Positions 1-6,504 of a stretch of DNA of 7,460 nucleotides are shown piece after piece. The stretch's first letter is position 1; each line of letters begins with the position of its first letter. A program made the position numbers and the translations under genes. Source of the DNA: Acetobacteraceae bacterium (GTDB lineage: Bacteria > Pseudomonadota > Alphaproteobacteria > Acetobacterales > Acetobacteraceae); assembly GCA_027489135.1 (NCBI GenBank), contig JAIYAI010000337.1:1-7460 (forward strand). The letters run 5' to 3'. The notes under the pieces are model-generated. The model was not told the origin of the DNA, did no database searches, and worked only from the letters and a program-made list of their open reading frames with translations.

Positions 1-2187
1 CAGGGCGCGTGCGACCATCAGGTTCGCCGGCACGTCGTCGGCGACGAGAATGCGCAGGTGCCTGGGCGCGTCCGCCGCGGCGGCCGTCACCGGTGGCGCC
101 GCCGCAGGCGTGTTCTCGCTGGGCAGGGCGATCTCGACCCAGAAGAGGGCGCCGCTGCCGGTACGCGACTCGCGATTGTCGGAACAGCCGATGCTCCCGG
201 CCATCCGATCGACCAGATAGGCAGAAATGGCGAGGCCGAGGCCGGCTCCATCCGGGGCGCCGCTGCGTTCGACCTGCACGAAATCGCCGAAAATGGCGGC
301 GCGTTGATCCTCCGGCACGCCAGGCCCCTCGTCGCGGACCTCGAAGCGCAGCGGCTGGCGCCCAGAGGGGTCCTGCGGCCCGTTGGTGGTACAGCGCAAC
401 TCGACCCGGCCGCGTTCCGGCGAGAACTTCAGCGCGTTCGACAGCAGGTTCAGCAGGACCTGCCGAAGGCGCGTCCCGTCGGCCATGACGTGCCGCGGCA
501 GGTCGGCCGCTGTCACCAGCGTGACCTCGACATCATGGTGCCGCGCAGCCGGGCGTAGCATGGTCAGGCAACTGTCGAGCAGCGCCTGCAGGGGAATGCT
601 CGTGGGTTGCAGCTCCAGCCGTCCTGTCTCGATACGCGCGAGGTCGAGGGCATCATTCGCCACTGCGAGAAGATGGCGGCCCGACATCTCGAGCGTGCGG
701 GCTTTGGCGCGTGCCCCCTCGGACAGGGCCGGATCGTCGGCCAGCGCCTGCGCCAGGCCGAGCACGCCGTTGAGCGGCGTGCGCAACTCGTGCGACATGC
801 GGGCAAGGAAGCGCGACTTCGCATCGGTCGCTGCCGCTGCCTGATCCCGGGCCGCGGCGAGCCCCGCCATGGCGTGCTTCAGCGCCGTGATGTCGGTGCG
901 GATGCCGACCGTGCCGCCATCGGGCGTGCCGCGCTCGGTCACCAGGACCCAGCGGCCATCGGGCAGCAGGCGCTCCATCGGTGGATGGTTACCCTTGTGC
1001 CACGCCTGGATCTCCTGGACGAAGGCCTCGATGTCCTCGCCGGCCTGCGGATACTGGCCGCGTTTGGCGCCCTCGCGGATCATGTCGGAGAACTTGATCC
1101 CGGGTACGACGAAGGGACCCGTGACCGCGTAGAAATCACGGTAACGCTGGTTGCACACCATGAGGCGGTCGTCGGCGTCGAACATGACGAAGCCGTCCGA
1201 CAGCGACTCGATCGCGTTCTCCAGCACCTGTCGGGCGCGGGTGCGCTCGGCTTCGTTGCGTTCGCGCTGGCGGAGCGCGAGGTTGATCGCGACGGCGAAG
1301 CCGCCGAGCATGGTGCCCAGGACAAGCATGGCCGCAATCAGGCCGTTGCGGTCCCGTCGCCAGTCCGCAAGCGCCGCATCGACATCGATGCTCGCGGTCA
1401 CATAGAGGTCCTGGTAGAGCGTCGGCCGCACGGCCCGGTAGATGGCAGACTTGTCGAAACGGGACTCGGCCAGACGCGCGATGCCATCCGGCGGCTCCAG
1501 GGACGGTAGCGAGCCGAGCGGGCGACCCATCCGCCCCTCGTCATGCGGCGTCCCCGCGAGCAGCAATCCTCCCGTGCGCTCGACCGTCAGGCGCATGCTC
1601 TTGGCTTCGCCATAGGGGCCAAGCAGCATGGTGATGAGGGAGACAGGCACCTCGGCGACCGCGAGCGATGGCCCGATCCCGGCGATGGTGACGGTGCGGG
1701 CGAGGAAGATCGCCCATTCGCCGGTATTGGCGTTCTGCGACGGGCCGAGAATGGCCACCGCCCCGGGCTGGCCCGCTGCGGCCAGCTGCTTCGCATCGAG
1801 AGGCAGCGGCCGGTTGCGCGAGGCCGGCAGGGCGGAGGCCCAGACCCGGCCGTCGGAGCCGACCATCATGAGATCCCGGAAGGTGAAGTTCTGGAAGTTG
1901 AGGTCGCGCAGCGCCCGGCTGACTGCGGCAGGGGATGGCGCGCCATCCGCCGCCCGCGGGAGTGCGCCAAGGATCGCGGGCAGCCCGGCCAGCATGCCGT
2001 CCACCGCCAGCAGGTGCCGGTTCACCGCCGTCTCGACCACGCGGGCGGATCGTTCCACTGTATTGAACGTCGTCGCCTGGGCAGTCTGGCGCATGCGCTC
2101 CAGCAGCACGAGCGTGCCTGCACCGAGCGCGAGCATGAGCAGCGCTGCAGCGGATGCGATGGCGATTCGGAACTTGCGCCCCTGCAT
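1..2187 (-). CDS. Hybrid sensor histidine kinase with PAS domain (3' end beyond window)
   Basis: Inner-membrane sensor kinase, open from its ATG at 2187 to the left edge (729 codons, no stop), so the C-terminus is missing. Reading in: a first membrane segment at about residues 6-29, an extracytoplasmic sensor region of about 245 residues, a second membrane segment near 281-300, a charged linker, and a PAS domain about 323-432 beginning ENAIESLSDGFVMFDADD. The HisKA motif SHELRTPLNG puts the phospho-accepting histidine at 466. The ATPase domain shows the N box NLLSNALKF (580-588), G1 box DEGPG (619-623) and G2 box GAGLGLAI (647-654). An Ala/Pro-rich linker follows, then the start of a receiver domain with its acidic pair at D717-D718; the receiver phospho-aspartate lies outside. 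The gene starts 2 bp after the stop of the binding-protein gene with no strong Shine-Dalgarno, suggesting translational coupling. The family is certain from the motifs; the signal sensed is unknown, though the upstream binding protein is the obvious candidate ligand carrier. Confidence 0.93.
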   Translation of the reverse strand, partial: MQGRKFRIAIASAAALLMLALGAGTLVLLERMRQTAQATTFNTVERSARVVETAVNRHLLAVDGMLAGLPAILGALPRAADGAPSPAAVSRALRDLNFQNFTFRDLMMVGSDGRVWASALPASRNRPLPLDAKQLAAAGQPGAVAILGPSQNANTGEWAIFLARTVTIAGIGPSLAVAEVPVSLITMLLGPYGEAKSMRLTVERTGGLLLAGTPHDEGRMGRPLGSLPSLEPPDGIARLAESRFDKSAIYRAVRPTLYQDLYVTASIDVDAALADWRRDRNGLIAAMLVLGTMLGGFAVAINLALRQRERNEAERTRARQVLENAIESLSDGFVMFDADDRLMVCNQRYRDFYAVTGPFVVPGIKFSDMIREGAKRGQYPQAGEDIEAFVQEIQAWHKGNHPPMERLLPDGRWVLVTERGTPDGGTVGIRTDITALKHAMAGLAAARDQAAAATDAKSRFLARMSHELRTPLNGVLGLAQALADDPALSEGARAKARTLEMSGRHLLAVANDALDLARIETGRLELQPTSIPLQALLDSCLTMLRPAARHHDVEVTLVTAADLPRHVMADGTRLRQVLLNLLSNALKFSPERGRVELRCTTNGPQDPSGRQPLRFEVRDEGPGVPEDQRAAIFGDFVQVERSGAPDGAGLGLAISAYLVDRMAGSIGCSDNRESRTGSGALFWVEIALPSENTPAAAPPVTAAAADAPRHLRILVADDVPANLMVARAL

Positions 2188-2189
2188 CG

Positions 2190-3317
2190 TCAGTTCGGCC
2201 GCGCCCAGAGCCCTAGGGTGGGAGCAATGTCGCGGTTCCAGACCTCGTTGCACTCGGCGCCGCAGCGCTGCAGCCAGCTCGGCAGGATGGTTTCGGACAG
2301 GAGCTGCGATCGGCGGGATTCGTCCTGCCAGCGCTCCTCGACGATGCTCATCCGGCCGGGCCGCCCGCCCTTGCAGCTCGGCCGGCCGGCGAGGCAAGCG
2401 AGCCCGTCCTCGGTCTGCTGCTCGGCCGCCGTCCAGATGTCGCGCTCGAGGTCGCGCAGCCCGGCCGAAAGCTTGGTTCGCACGTCTGCCGGCAGGGCCG
2501 ACCAGGCGGCGGTGTTGGCGCCGAAGAAGGACACGCCCCAGCTGATCGCCAGGCGAGAGACATGGCTCGTCACGTCATGCAGCCCGATGGCGCTGCCCGA
2601 GAGCGTGCCGGTGATCGCGCATTCGACGACGCCATTGCGGATCGCCTGCACTGTCTCCGCCAGCGGAATCAGCACCGGCACGCCGCCGAGCGCGGAGACC
2701 AGCTCGGACTGGCCGACGGAGGAGGTCCGGATACGGCGGCCCGAGAGGTCCGAGAGCCCGCTGAAGGGGCGGCGACAGAACATCACCTGCGCGGGGTAGG
2801 TGAAGATCGCCAGGAGCTCGACATTGTAGCGCTCCCTCAGGAGGTTCGCGAGACCGGGTCGCCCCAGCTCGACGGTTCGGCGCAGCGCCGCCATGTCCGC
2901 ATTCATCACGGGCAGGTCGAGCACATTGAGGATCGGCTCTTCGGCGGCCGCGAGACCAAGCAGCACGTAGCCGAAAGGCACGACGCCGAGCCGCATGAGC
3001 TGCAGCATCTCCTGTCCGCGGATGCCGGCGCGGTCGAAGGAGGATATCTCAGCCCTGACGCGACCACCGGTGATCTGGGGCACCTTGTCCGTCCAGAACG
3101 GCGCCTCGAAGTCCACATATTGGCTGAGGGTGGCGAGCCCGCCCACGATGCGCAGGCGGATCGCATCCGGGCCGCCCGCGGGCGCGGCGGAGGCCGATGG
3201 CGCGGGCGAGGTCGCCGGCTGCGCCAGGGCAGGCGCGACCACGACCAGCAGTGCCAAAGCCAGTCCCATGAGACCCGGCAGGAGGCGCCGGGCGGGGCGT
3301 GAAGCGCAGGCGATCAT
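2190..3317 (-). CDS. TRAP-type solute-binding protein, DctP family, kinase-associated
   Basis: Periplasmic solute-binding protein of 375 residues. A Sec signal peptide is clear: arginines in the n-region (R7, R10, R11), a hydrophobic core at about 14-28, and an Ala-Leu-Ala cleavage site after residue 32, followed by a Pro/Ala/Ser-rich linker to about 50. The fold signature matches DctP/SiaP proteins: GGRVRAEI (84-91), LSGRRIRTS (191-199), where R197 aligns with the family's carboxylate-binding arginine, and the segment PLAETVQAIRNGVVEC (218-233). The usual VDG-ENP sequence is altered to VEC-ITG. The mature protein has six cysteines (181, 233, 308, 315, 352, 356), unusually many and possibly disulfide-bonded. 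The ATG at 3317 is chosen because it places the signal peptide at the N-terminus. An in-frame TTG at 3410 has a GAGGAG 10 nt upstream but would add 31 residues ahead of the signal peptide. No permease gene (DctQ, DctM) is in the window; the next gene, 2 bp on, is a hybrid histidine kinase, so a sensory role is inferred. Ligand unknown. Confidence 0.9.
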   Translation of the reverse strand: MIACASRPARRLLPGLMGLALALLVVVAPALAQPATSPAPSASAAPAGGPDAIRLRIVGGLATLSQYVDFEAPFWTDKVPQITGGRVRAEISSFDRAGIRGQEMLQLMRLGVVPFGYVLLGLAAAEEPILNVLDLPVMNADMAALRRTVELGRPGLANLLRERYNVELLAIFTYPAQVMFCRRPFSGLSDLSGRRIRTSSVGQSELVSALGGVPVLIPLAETVQAIRNGVVECAITGTLSGSAIGLHDVTSHVSRLAISWGVSFFGANTAAWSALPADVRTKLSAGLRDLERDIWTAAEQQTEDGLACLAGRPSCKGGRPGRMSIVEERWQDESRRSQLLSETILPSWLQRCGAECNEVWNRDIAPTLGLWARPN

Positions 3318-3534
3318 GTTCGTGCGGGATCGTCCGAGGGCGTAGCGTGGTCTAGCACATCCTGTGGCTGTGGCGCGTGCCAAAATTGCACCCTCTCTCA
3401 GCGGGTTCAAATCACGCTGTCTCCTCGCGTGGCGGCTTGCAGTAGACGCCCTGCCGGCAGGCCGTTCCCGGCAGTAGACACCATGCTTCGATGCGCCTCG
3501 CGGCGGATGCGCTGCCGACGGGCACCCAGCATGA
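3318..3534. promoter_or_regulatory. Intergenic region upstream of the binding protein-kinase pair
   Basis: These 217 bp separate the oxygenase stop from the binding-protein start, both genes on the minus strand. I see no convincing gene. The promoter of the binding protein-kinase unit presumably lies here, because the gap is too large for simple read-through coupling, but I cannot assign -35 and -10 boxes with confidence. No hairpin followed by a T-run marks a terminator for the oxygenase. The most structured part is the repeat at 3439-3479. A GAGGAG on the minus strand (3426 to 3421) precedes a TTG at 3410 that could be an alternative, less likely, start of the binding protein. Confidence 0.4.
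3439..3479. repeat. 9-bp direct repeat flanking an inverted repeat
   Basis: GCAGTAGAC occurs at 3439-3447 and again at 3471-3479, a 32-bp period, about three helical turns. Between and partly within the copies is an inverted repeat, CTGCCGG (3451-3457) and CCGGCAG (3468-3474), with a 10-nt loop. The left arm also sits inside a perfect 12-bp palindrome, CCTGCCGGCAGG, at 3450-3461. It lies about 120-160 bp upstream of the binding-protein ATG, a reasonable place for a regulator-binding site, for instance a response regulator acting on the adjacent kinase operon. The repeats are plain in the sequence; a binding function is inference, and GC-rich palindromes also arise by chance in DNA of this composition. 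Confidence 0.4.
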
Positions 3535-4542
3535 TTAAGCGCCCTGGAGAGCCATGCCGGCCGCCGCTTGTTCCGGCTTCGAATAGTTGGCGCCCGAATA
3601 CTCGCTCATGAAGTCGAGATAGGTATAGGGCTGGTATTTCGCCGGCTGCTCCGCGTCCACGCAGGTCGGGATCGGCGCCATGACGGCGTCGTAGGAGCAG
3701 TCCATGAAGAAGGGAATGGCGTAGCGTTCCTGGCCGCTGCGGTTGGTCACGCGGTGCGGGGTGGCGAGGAACCGCTCGTTGGTCCAGCGTCGCAGCATCA
3801 TCCCGCCATTGACCAGGAAAGCGCCCGCCGGCGCGGGTGCGTCCACCCAGGTGCCGTCGGGTAGGCGCAGCGACAGCCCGGGCACCTTGTTCTGCGCCAG
3901 GATCGTCATGAAGGAGGTGTCGGCATGCGGCGCGAGCCCCCATTCGTCCTCGGGGCTGGTGGGCGCCTGCTGCGGGTAGTGGGTCATGCGCAACGTGAAC
4001 ATGGGCTCGCGGAACTTGTCATCGAACCAGTCGGCGGGCAGGCCAAGCGCCGCGGCGTAGATCGGCACCAGGCCGCGGCCCAGCCCCTCCATCGCCGCCA
4101 TGTAGGCGAGTGCGGTCTCGCGGAAGCCGTGCAGGTTCTCCGGCCACCGGTTCACGCCGCGGAAGCGGCGCCCCGCCCGGACGTCCGGATGGTCGGGCGG
4201 CAGGTCACGCTTGAAGAAGACAGCCTCGTTGAGGTTCGGCTTCTGCGGCGTTCCCAGGGCGTTCATGCGCGTCGTCGCGCCGCGCATCGGCAGGTAGCCG
4301 GTGTTGTGACTGTCGAAGGGCATGGCGAGCTTGGCGTCCATGGGCTGTGCATGGAAGCGGCGGGTGGCCTCGAACACCTCCTCGACCAGCGCGTCGGGGA
4401 CGCCATGGCCGCGGACGAAGTAGAAGCCGACCTCGGTGAAGGCGCGGCGCAGCTCCCCACCCAGGCGTTCGAGCGCGCCAGGCTCGCCGGCCCGCAAGGG
4501 CGCGATGTCGAGGACGGGGATCACGTCGTCGGCGATGGGCAT
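3535..4542 (-). CDS. 2-oxoglutarate/Fe(II)-dependent oxygenase, isopenicillin-N-synthase-like
   Basis: A 335-residue cytoplasmic non-haem iron oxygenase of the DIOX_N plus 2OG-FeII_Oxy architecture. The N-terminal domain (about 7-120) opens with IPVLDIAPL and contains GFYFVRGHGV (39-48). The catalytic jelly roll (about 180-285) has the metal triad H206 and D208 (in PHADTSF) and H263 (in TPHRV), with R273 ten residues on, where the family's 2-oxoglutarate-binding Arg lies. The family's usual RxS motif reads R-Y-A here, with alanine at 275 in place of serine. Length is typical. The start ATG at 4542 is preceded by GAGGAG (4558 to 4553, 10 nt spacing). Members typically hydroxylate, desaturate or cyclise small molecules by coupling substrate oxidation to 2-oxoglutarate decarboxylation; isopenicillin N synthase itself and ACC oxidase dispense with 2-oxoglutarate, so the co-substrate is probable, not proven. 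Neighbouring genes give no clue to the substrate. It is transcribed divergently from the persulfide dioxygenase gene. Confidence 0.93.
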   Translation of the reverse strand: MPIADDVIPVLDIAPLRAGEPGALERLGGELRRAFTEVGFYFVRGHGVPDALVEEVFEATRRFHAQPMDAKLAMPFDSHNTGYLPMRGATTRMNALGTPQKPNLNEAVFFKRDLPPDHPDVRAGRRFRGVNRWPENLHGFRETALAYMAAMEGLGRGLVPIYAAALGLPADWFDDKFREPMFTLRMTHYPQQAPTSPEDEWGLAPHADTSFMTILAQNKVPGLSLRLPDGTWVDAPAPAGAFLVNGGMMLRRWTNERFLATPHRVTNRSGQERYAIPFFMDCSYDAVMAPIPTCVDAEQPAKYQPYTYLDFMSEYSGANYSKPEQAAAGMALQGA

Positions 4543-4700
4543 GGGGCCTCGGCTCCTCTTCGCGGTCCCGCGAGCCTAGACCCGGAAGCGCCATGCTGGG
4601 AACTGGCGGCGGGACGCAAACGCGACCTTGCGGTGCGCCCCGGGCGCGCAGTGCCGGCGTTGCGCCCGTCCTTGGATGCCCGATAGGCTGGGGACGCGAC

Positions 4701-4746
4701 GCCTGGGCTGCACGGGCCATCCCTGCGGTCCCGTCCGGACCCAGGC
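4701..4746 (+). promoter_or_regulatory. Two-stem inverted repeat in the leader of the persulfide dioxygenase gene
   Basis: The outer arms GCCTGGG (4701-4707) and CCCAGGC (4740-4746) are perfectly complementary. Inside them ACGGG (4712-4716) pairs with CCCGT (4730-4734), and two more C-G pairs can form across a single bulged T at 4729, leaving an 8-nt loop. The stems are separated by an asymmetric 4/5-nt internal loop. The structure ends 3 nt before the AGGAGA ribosome binding site at 4750-4755. No T-run follows, so it is not an intrinsic terminator. It could be a leader hairpin affecting translation or mRNA stability, or a DNA operator. Pairing is seen in the sequence; function is inferred. 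Confidence 0.4.
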
Positions 4747-4749
4747 CTC

Positions 4750-4755
4750 AGGAGA
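4750..4755 (+). promoter_or_regulatory. Ribosome binding site fixing the start of the persulfide dioxygenase gene
   Basis: AGGAGA lies 7 nt upstream of the ATG at 4763, a near-ideal Shine-Dalgarno. It decides that start over in-frame upstream codons as far back as 4628, whose added residues (arginine-, cysteine- and proline-rich) do not resemble the family's N-terminus. Confidence 0.75.
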
Positions 4756-4762
4756 CCCGGCG

Positions 4763-5797
4763 ATGATCTTCCGGCAACTCTTCGACACGGTGTCCAGCAC
4801 CTATACCTACCTGCTGGCGAGCCGTCGCGGCGGCGAGGCGCTGATCATCGACCCCGTGCTCGACCGGGTGGACCGCTACCTGAAGCTGATCGAGGAACTC
4901 GACCTCAAGCTGGTCAAGGCGGTCGACACGCATCTGCACGCCGACCACATCACCGGCCTCGGCGCGCTGCGCGACCACACGAAGTGCATCACCGTGATGG
5001 GCGAGCAGAGCGGCGTCGACGTCGTCTCCATGCGCGTCGCCGATGGCGACAGGCTGGACATCGAGGGGCTCAGCCTCGGCGTCATCTACACGCCGGGGCA
5101 TACCGATGACAGCTACTGCTTCACGCTGGCCGACCGGGTCTTCACAGGCGACACGCTGCTGATCCGCGGCACCGGCCGCACCGATTTCCAGAACGGCAGC
5201 GCCCGCGCCCAGTACGAGAGCATCTTCAACCGCCTGCTGAAGCTGCCCGACGAGACGCTGGTCTATCCGGCGCACGATTACAAGGGCGACAGCGTCAGCA
5301 CCATCGCCGAGGAGCGAGCGCACAACCCGCGGCTGAAGGTGCGCTCGGTCGAGGAATACGAGGCGCTGATGGCTGGCCTGAACCTGTCGAACCCGAAAAT
5401 GATGGACGTCGCCGTGCCGGCCAATATGCGCCAGGGGTTGCACCAGGAGGAGGTGGCGAGGCGGGGCTGGGCACTGGAGCCGGGCGCGCCCATGCAGCTG
5501 CTCGGCCGGAAGGATGTCGTGCTGATCGACCTGCGGGAGCGGTCCGAGCGCGAGCGCCATGGCTGCATCCCCGGCGCGCTGCACGCCCCCTACCCGAACC
5601 TCGCCGAGAATCTCGGCGCGGGCGGGGTGCTGCACGAGCTTGCCACCGCGACGGACAAGCGACTGGTTTTCTTCTGCGCCTTCGGCGAGCGCTCCGCGAT
5701 GGCGGTGCAGGCGGCGCAGGATGCGGGTCTCCGCAATGCCTGCCACATCGCCGGCGGCATAGGGGCCTGGAAGAAGGCGAACCTGCCCTTGGCCTGA
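4763..5797 (+). CDS. Persulfide dioxygenase-rhodanese fusion (ETHE1-like MBL fold plus sulfurtransferase)
   Basis: A 344-residue cytoplasmic two-domain protein. The N-terminal metallo-beta-lactamase fold (about 1-230) begins MIFRQLFD and carries THLHADH (56-62), H113 (in TPGHTDDS), D130 (in FTGD) and H171 (in YPAHDY). H57, H113 and D130 correspond to the single mononuclear iron site of ETHE1 dioxygenases, and GTGRTDFQ (136-143) is the ETHE1-type signature. The C-terminal rhodanese domain (about 243-344) has DLRERSE (256-262) and the active-site loop CAFGERS with catalytic C305. ETHE1 enzymes oxidise glutathione persulfide with O2 to sulfite and glutathione; the rhodanese domain moves sulfane sulfur, for example from thiosulfate onto glutathione or from the persulfide onto sulfite. 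Fusions of these domains are known in bacteria. All catalytic residues are present and the length fits. The gene is monocistronic as far as visible and ends 11 bp from the convergent urtE stop. No sulfide:quinone reductase gene or persulfide-sensing regulator is adjacent. Confidence 0.93.
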   Translation: MIFRQLFDTVSSTYTYLLASRRGGEALIIDPVLDRVDRYLKLIEELDLKLVKAVDTHLHADHITGLGALRDHTKCITVMGEQSGVDVVSMRVADGDRLDIEGLSLGVIYTPGHTDDSYCFTLADRVFTGDTLLIRGTGRTDFQNGSARAQYESIFNRLLKLPDETLVYPAHDYKGDSVSTIAEERAHNPRLKVRSVEEYEALMAGLNLSNPKMMDVAVPANMRQGLHQEEVARRGWALEPGAPMQLLGRKDVVLIDLRERSERERHGCIPGALHAPYPNLAENLGAGGVLHELATATDKRLVFFCAFGERSAMAVQAAQDAGLRNACHIAGGIGAWKKANLPLA

Positions 5798-5808
5798 GGC
5801 AGACGGGG

Positions 5809-6501
5809 TCAGACGGTCAGCAGCTTCCTGACCGCCTCGTCGTCCAGCGTCTCGACCGGGCCGCCGAGCGCCACCTCGCCACGCACCATCACGGCGATCC
5901 GGTCGGCGAGGTCGCGGGCGAATTCGAAATACTGCTCCACCAGCACCACGGCGAAATTCCGCTCCCGCGCGAGGAGGCGGATGACGCGGGCGATGTCCTT
6001 GATGATGTTGGGCTGGATGCCCTCGGTCGGCTCGTCGAGGATCAGCAAGCGGGGCCGCGCGGTCATCGCGCGGGCAATAGCCAACTGCTGCTGCTGCCCG
6101 CCGGAAAGGTCGCCGCCGCGGCGGCGGAGGAACTGCTTCAGGATCGGAAAGAGGGTGAAGATCTCGTCCGGCACCTTCGACCCGCGCGGCGCGGCGGCGA
6201 GCGCGGTCTCGAGATTCTCCTGCACGGTGAGGAAGGGGAAGATCTCCCGACCCTGGGGAACGTAGCCGATGCCGGCGCGGGCGCGGTCGGCGGGGGACAT
6301 GTGGGAGACGTCCTTGCCCTCCCAGAGGATGCGTCCGCCCTGGATGCGCTCCAGCCCGACGATAGCCCGCATCAGGCTGGACTTGCCGACGCCGTTGCGG
6401 CCGAGGACGCAGGTGATCTTGCCGGGGTCGGCTTCCAGGCTGACGCCGCGCAGGCAGCGGCTGGCGCCGTAGGACAGGTCGATGGTCTCTACTCGCAGCA
6501 T
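5809..6501 (-). CDS. urtE: Urea ABC transporter ATP-binding subunit UrtE
   Basis: A 230-residue ABC ATPase that powers urea import at the cytoplasmic face of the membrane. Seen in order: Walker A GRNGVGKS (34-41), Q-loop Gln83 in GYVPQGREIFP, ABC signature LSGGQ (132-136) followed by QQQL, and Walker B LLILDEP (152-158). VEQ at 188-190 takes the place of the H-loop histidine, as in LivF-type ATPases. The run EGIQPNIIKDI (160-170) and RRRGGDLSGGQQQQ (127-139) are characteristic of UrtE and separate it from branched-chain amino-acid LivF, its closest alternative. Its ATG begins 3 nt after the urtD stop with no clear Shine-Dalgarno, so translational coupling is likely. It is the last gene of the operon visible here and has no urease gene behind it; the next gene is convergent. 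Confidence 0.92.
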   Translation of the reverse strand: MLRVETIDLSYGASRCLRGVSLEADPGKITCVLGRNGVGKSSLMRAIVGLERIQGGRILWEGKDVSHMSPADRARAGIGYVPQGREIFPFLTVQENLETALAAAPRGSKVPDEIFTLFPILKQFLRRRGGDLSGGQQQQLAIARAMTARPRLLILDEPTEGIQPNIIKDIARVIRLLARERNFAVVLVEQYFEFARDLADRIAVMVRGEVALGGPVETLDDEAVRKLLTV

Positions 6502-6504
6502 GAT

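Larger units (their letters stand above)
4543..4762. promoter_or_regulatory. Divergent intergenic region with candidate promoters
   Basis: These 220 bp lie between two divergently transcribed genes and must hold the promoter of each. Low-confidence candidates: on the plus strand TTGCGC (4660-4665) and TAGGCT (4684-4689) with an 18-bp spacer; on the minus strand TTCCCA and TAGGCT (4578 to 4573), also with an 18-bp spacer, which would leave a short leader before the oxygenase. Both -35 boxes match the consensus poorly. A perfect 13-nt palindrome, GCGCCCCGGGCGC, lies at 4635-4647 between the two candidates. A large inverted repeat occupies 4701-4746. I see no small ORF with a plausible ribosome binding site here. 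Confidence 0.35.

Noticed and set aside
607..1509. 300-codon plus-strand open frame
   Set aside because: It lies wholly antisense to the PAS and HisKA parts of the kinase gene and shows no coherent domain or ribosome binding site.
1543..2799. 418-codon plus-strand open frame overlapping the kinase and binding-protein genes
   Set aside because: It is antisense to two well-recognised genes, has arginine/histidine-rich low-complexity translation with no family resemblance, and crosses the boundary between them. Long antisense frames are expected in DNA this rich in GC.
3315..3410. Longer binding-protein form starting at TTG 3410
   Set aside because: A GAGGAG lies 10 nt upstream, but the 31 added residues would precede a standard signal peptide, which is unlikely for an exported protein. 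Kept only as an alternative.
3450..3474. Possible intrinsic terminator after the oxygenase gene
   Set aside because: There is a GC-rich inverted repeat but no T-run on the minus strand after it, so it does not fit an intrinsic terminator.
3407..3943. 178-codon minus-strand open frame extending into the 3318-3534 intergenic region
   Set aside because: Most of it is an alternative frame of the oxygenase gene. The arginine-rich translation looks like a shadow, although its tail covers the repeat region.
5798..5820. Tandem CAGACGG copies at the convergent gene junction
   Set aside because: CAGACGG occurs twice, but the second copy is within the urtE coding end and the unit is too short to be a meaningful repeat.
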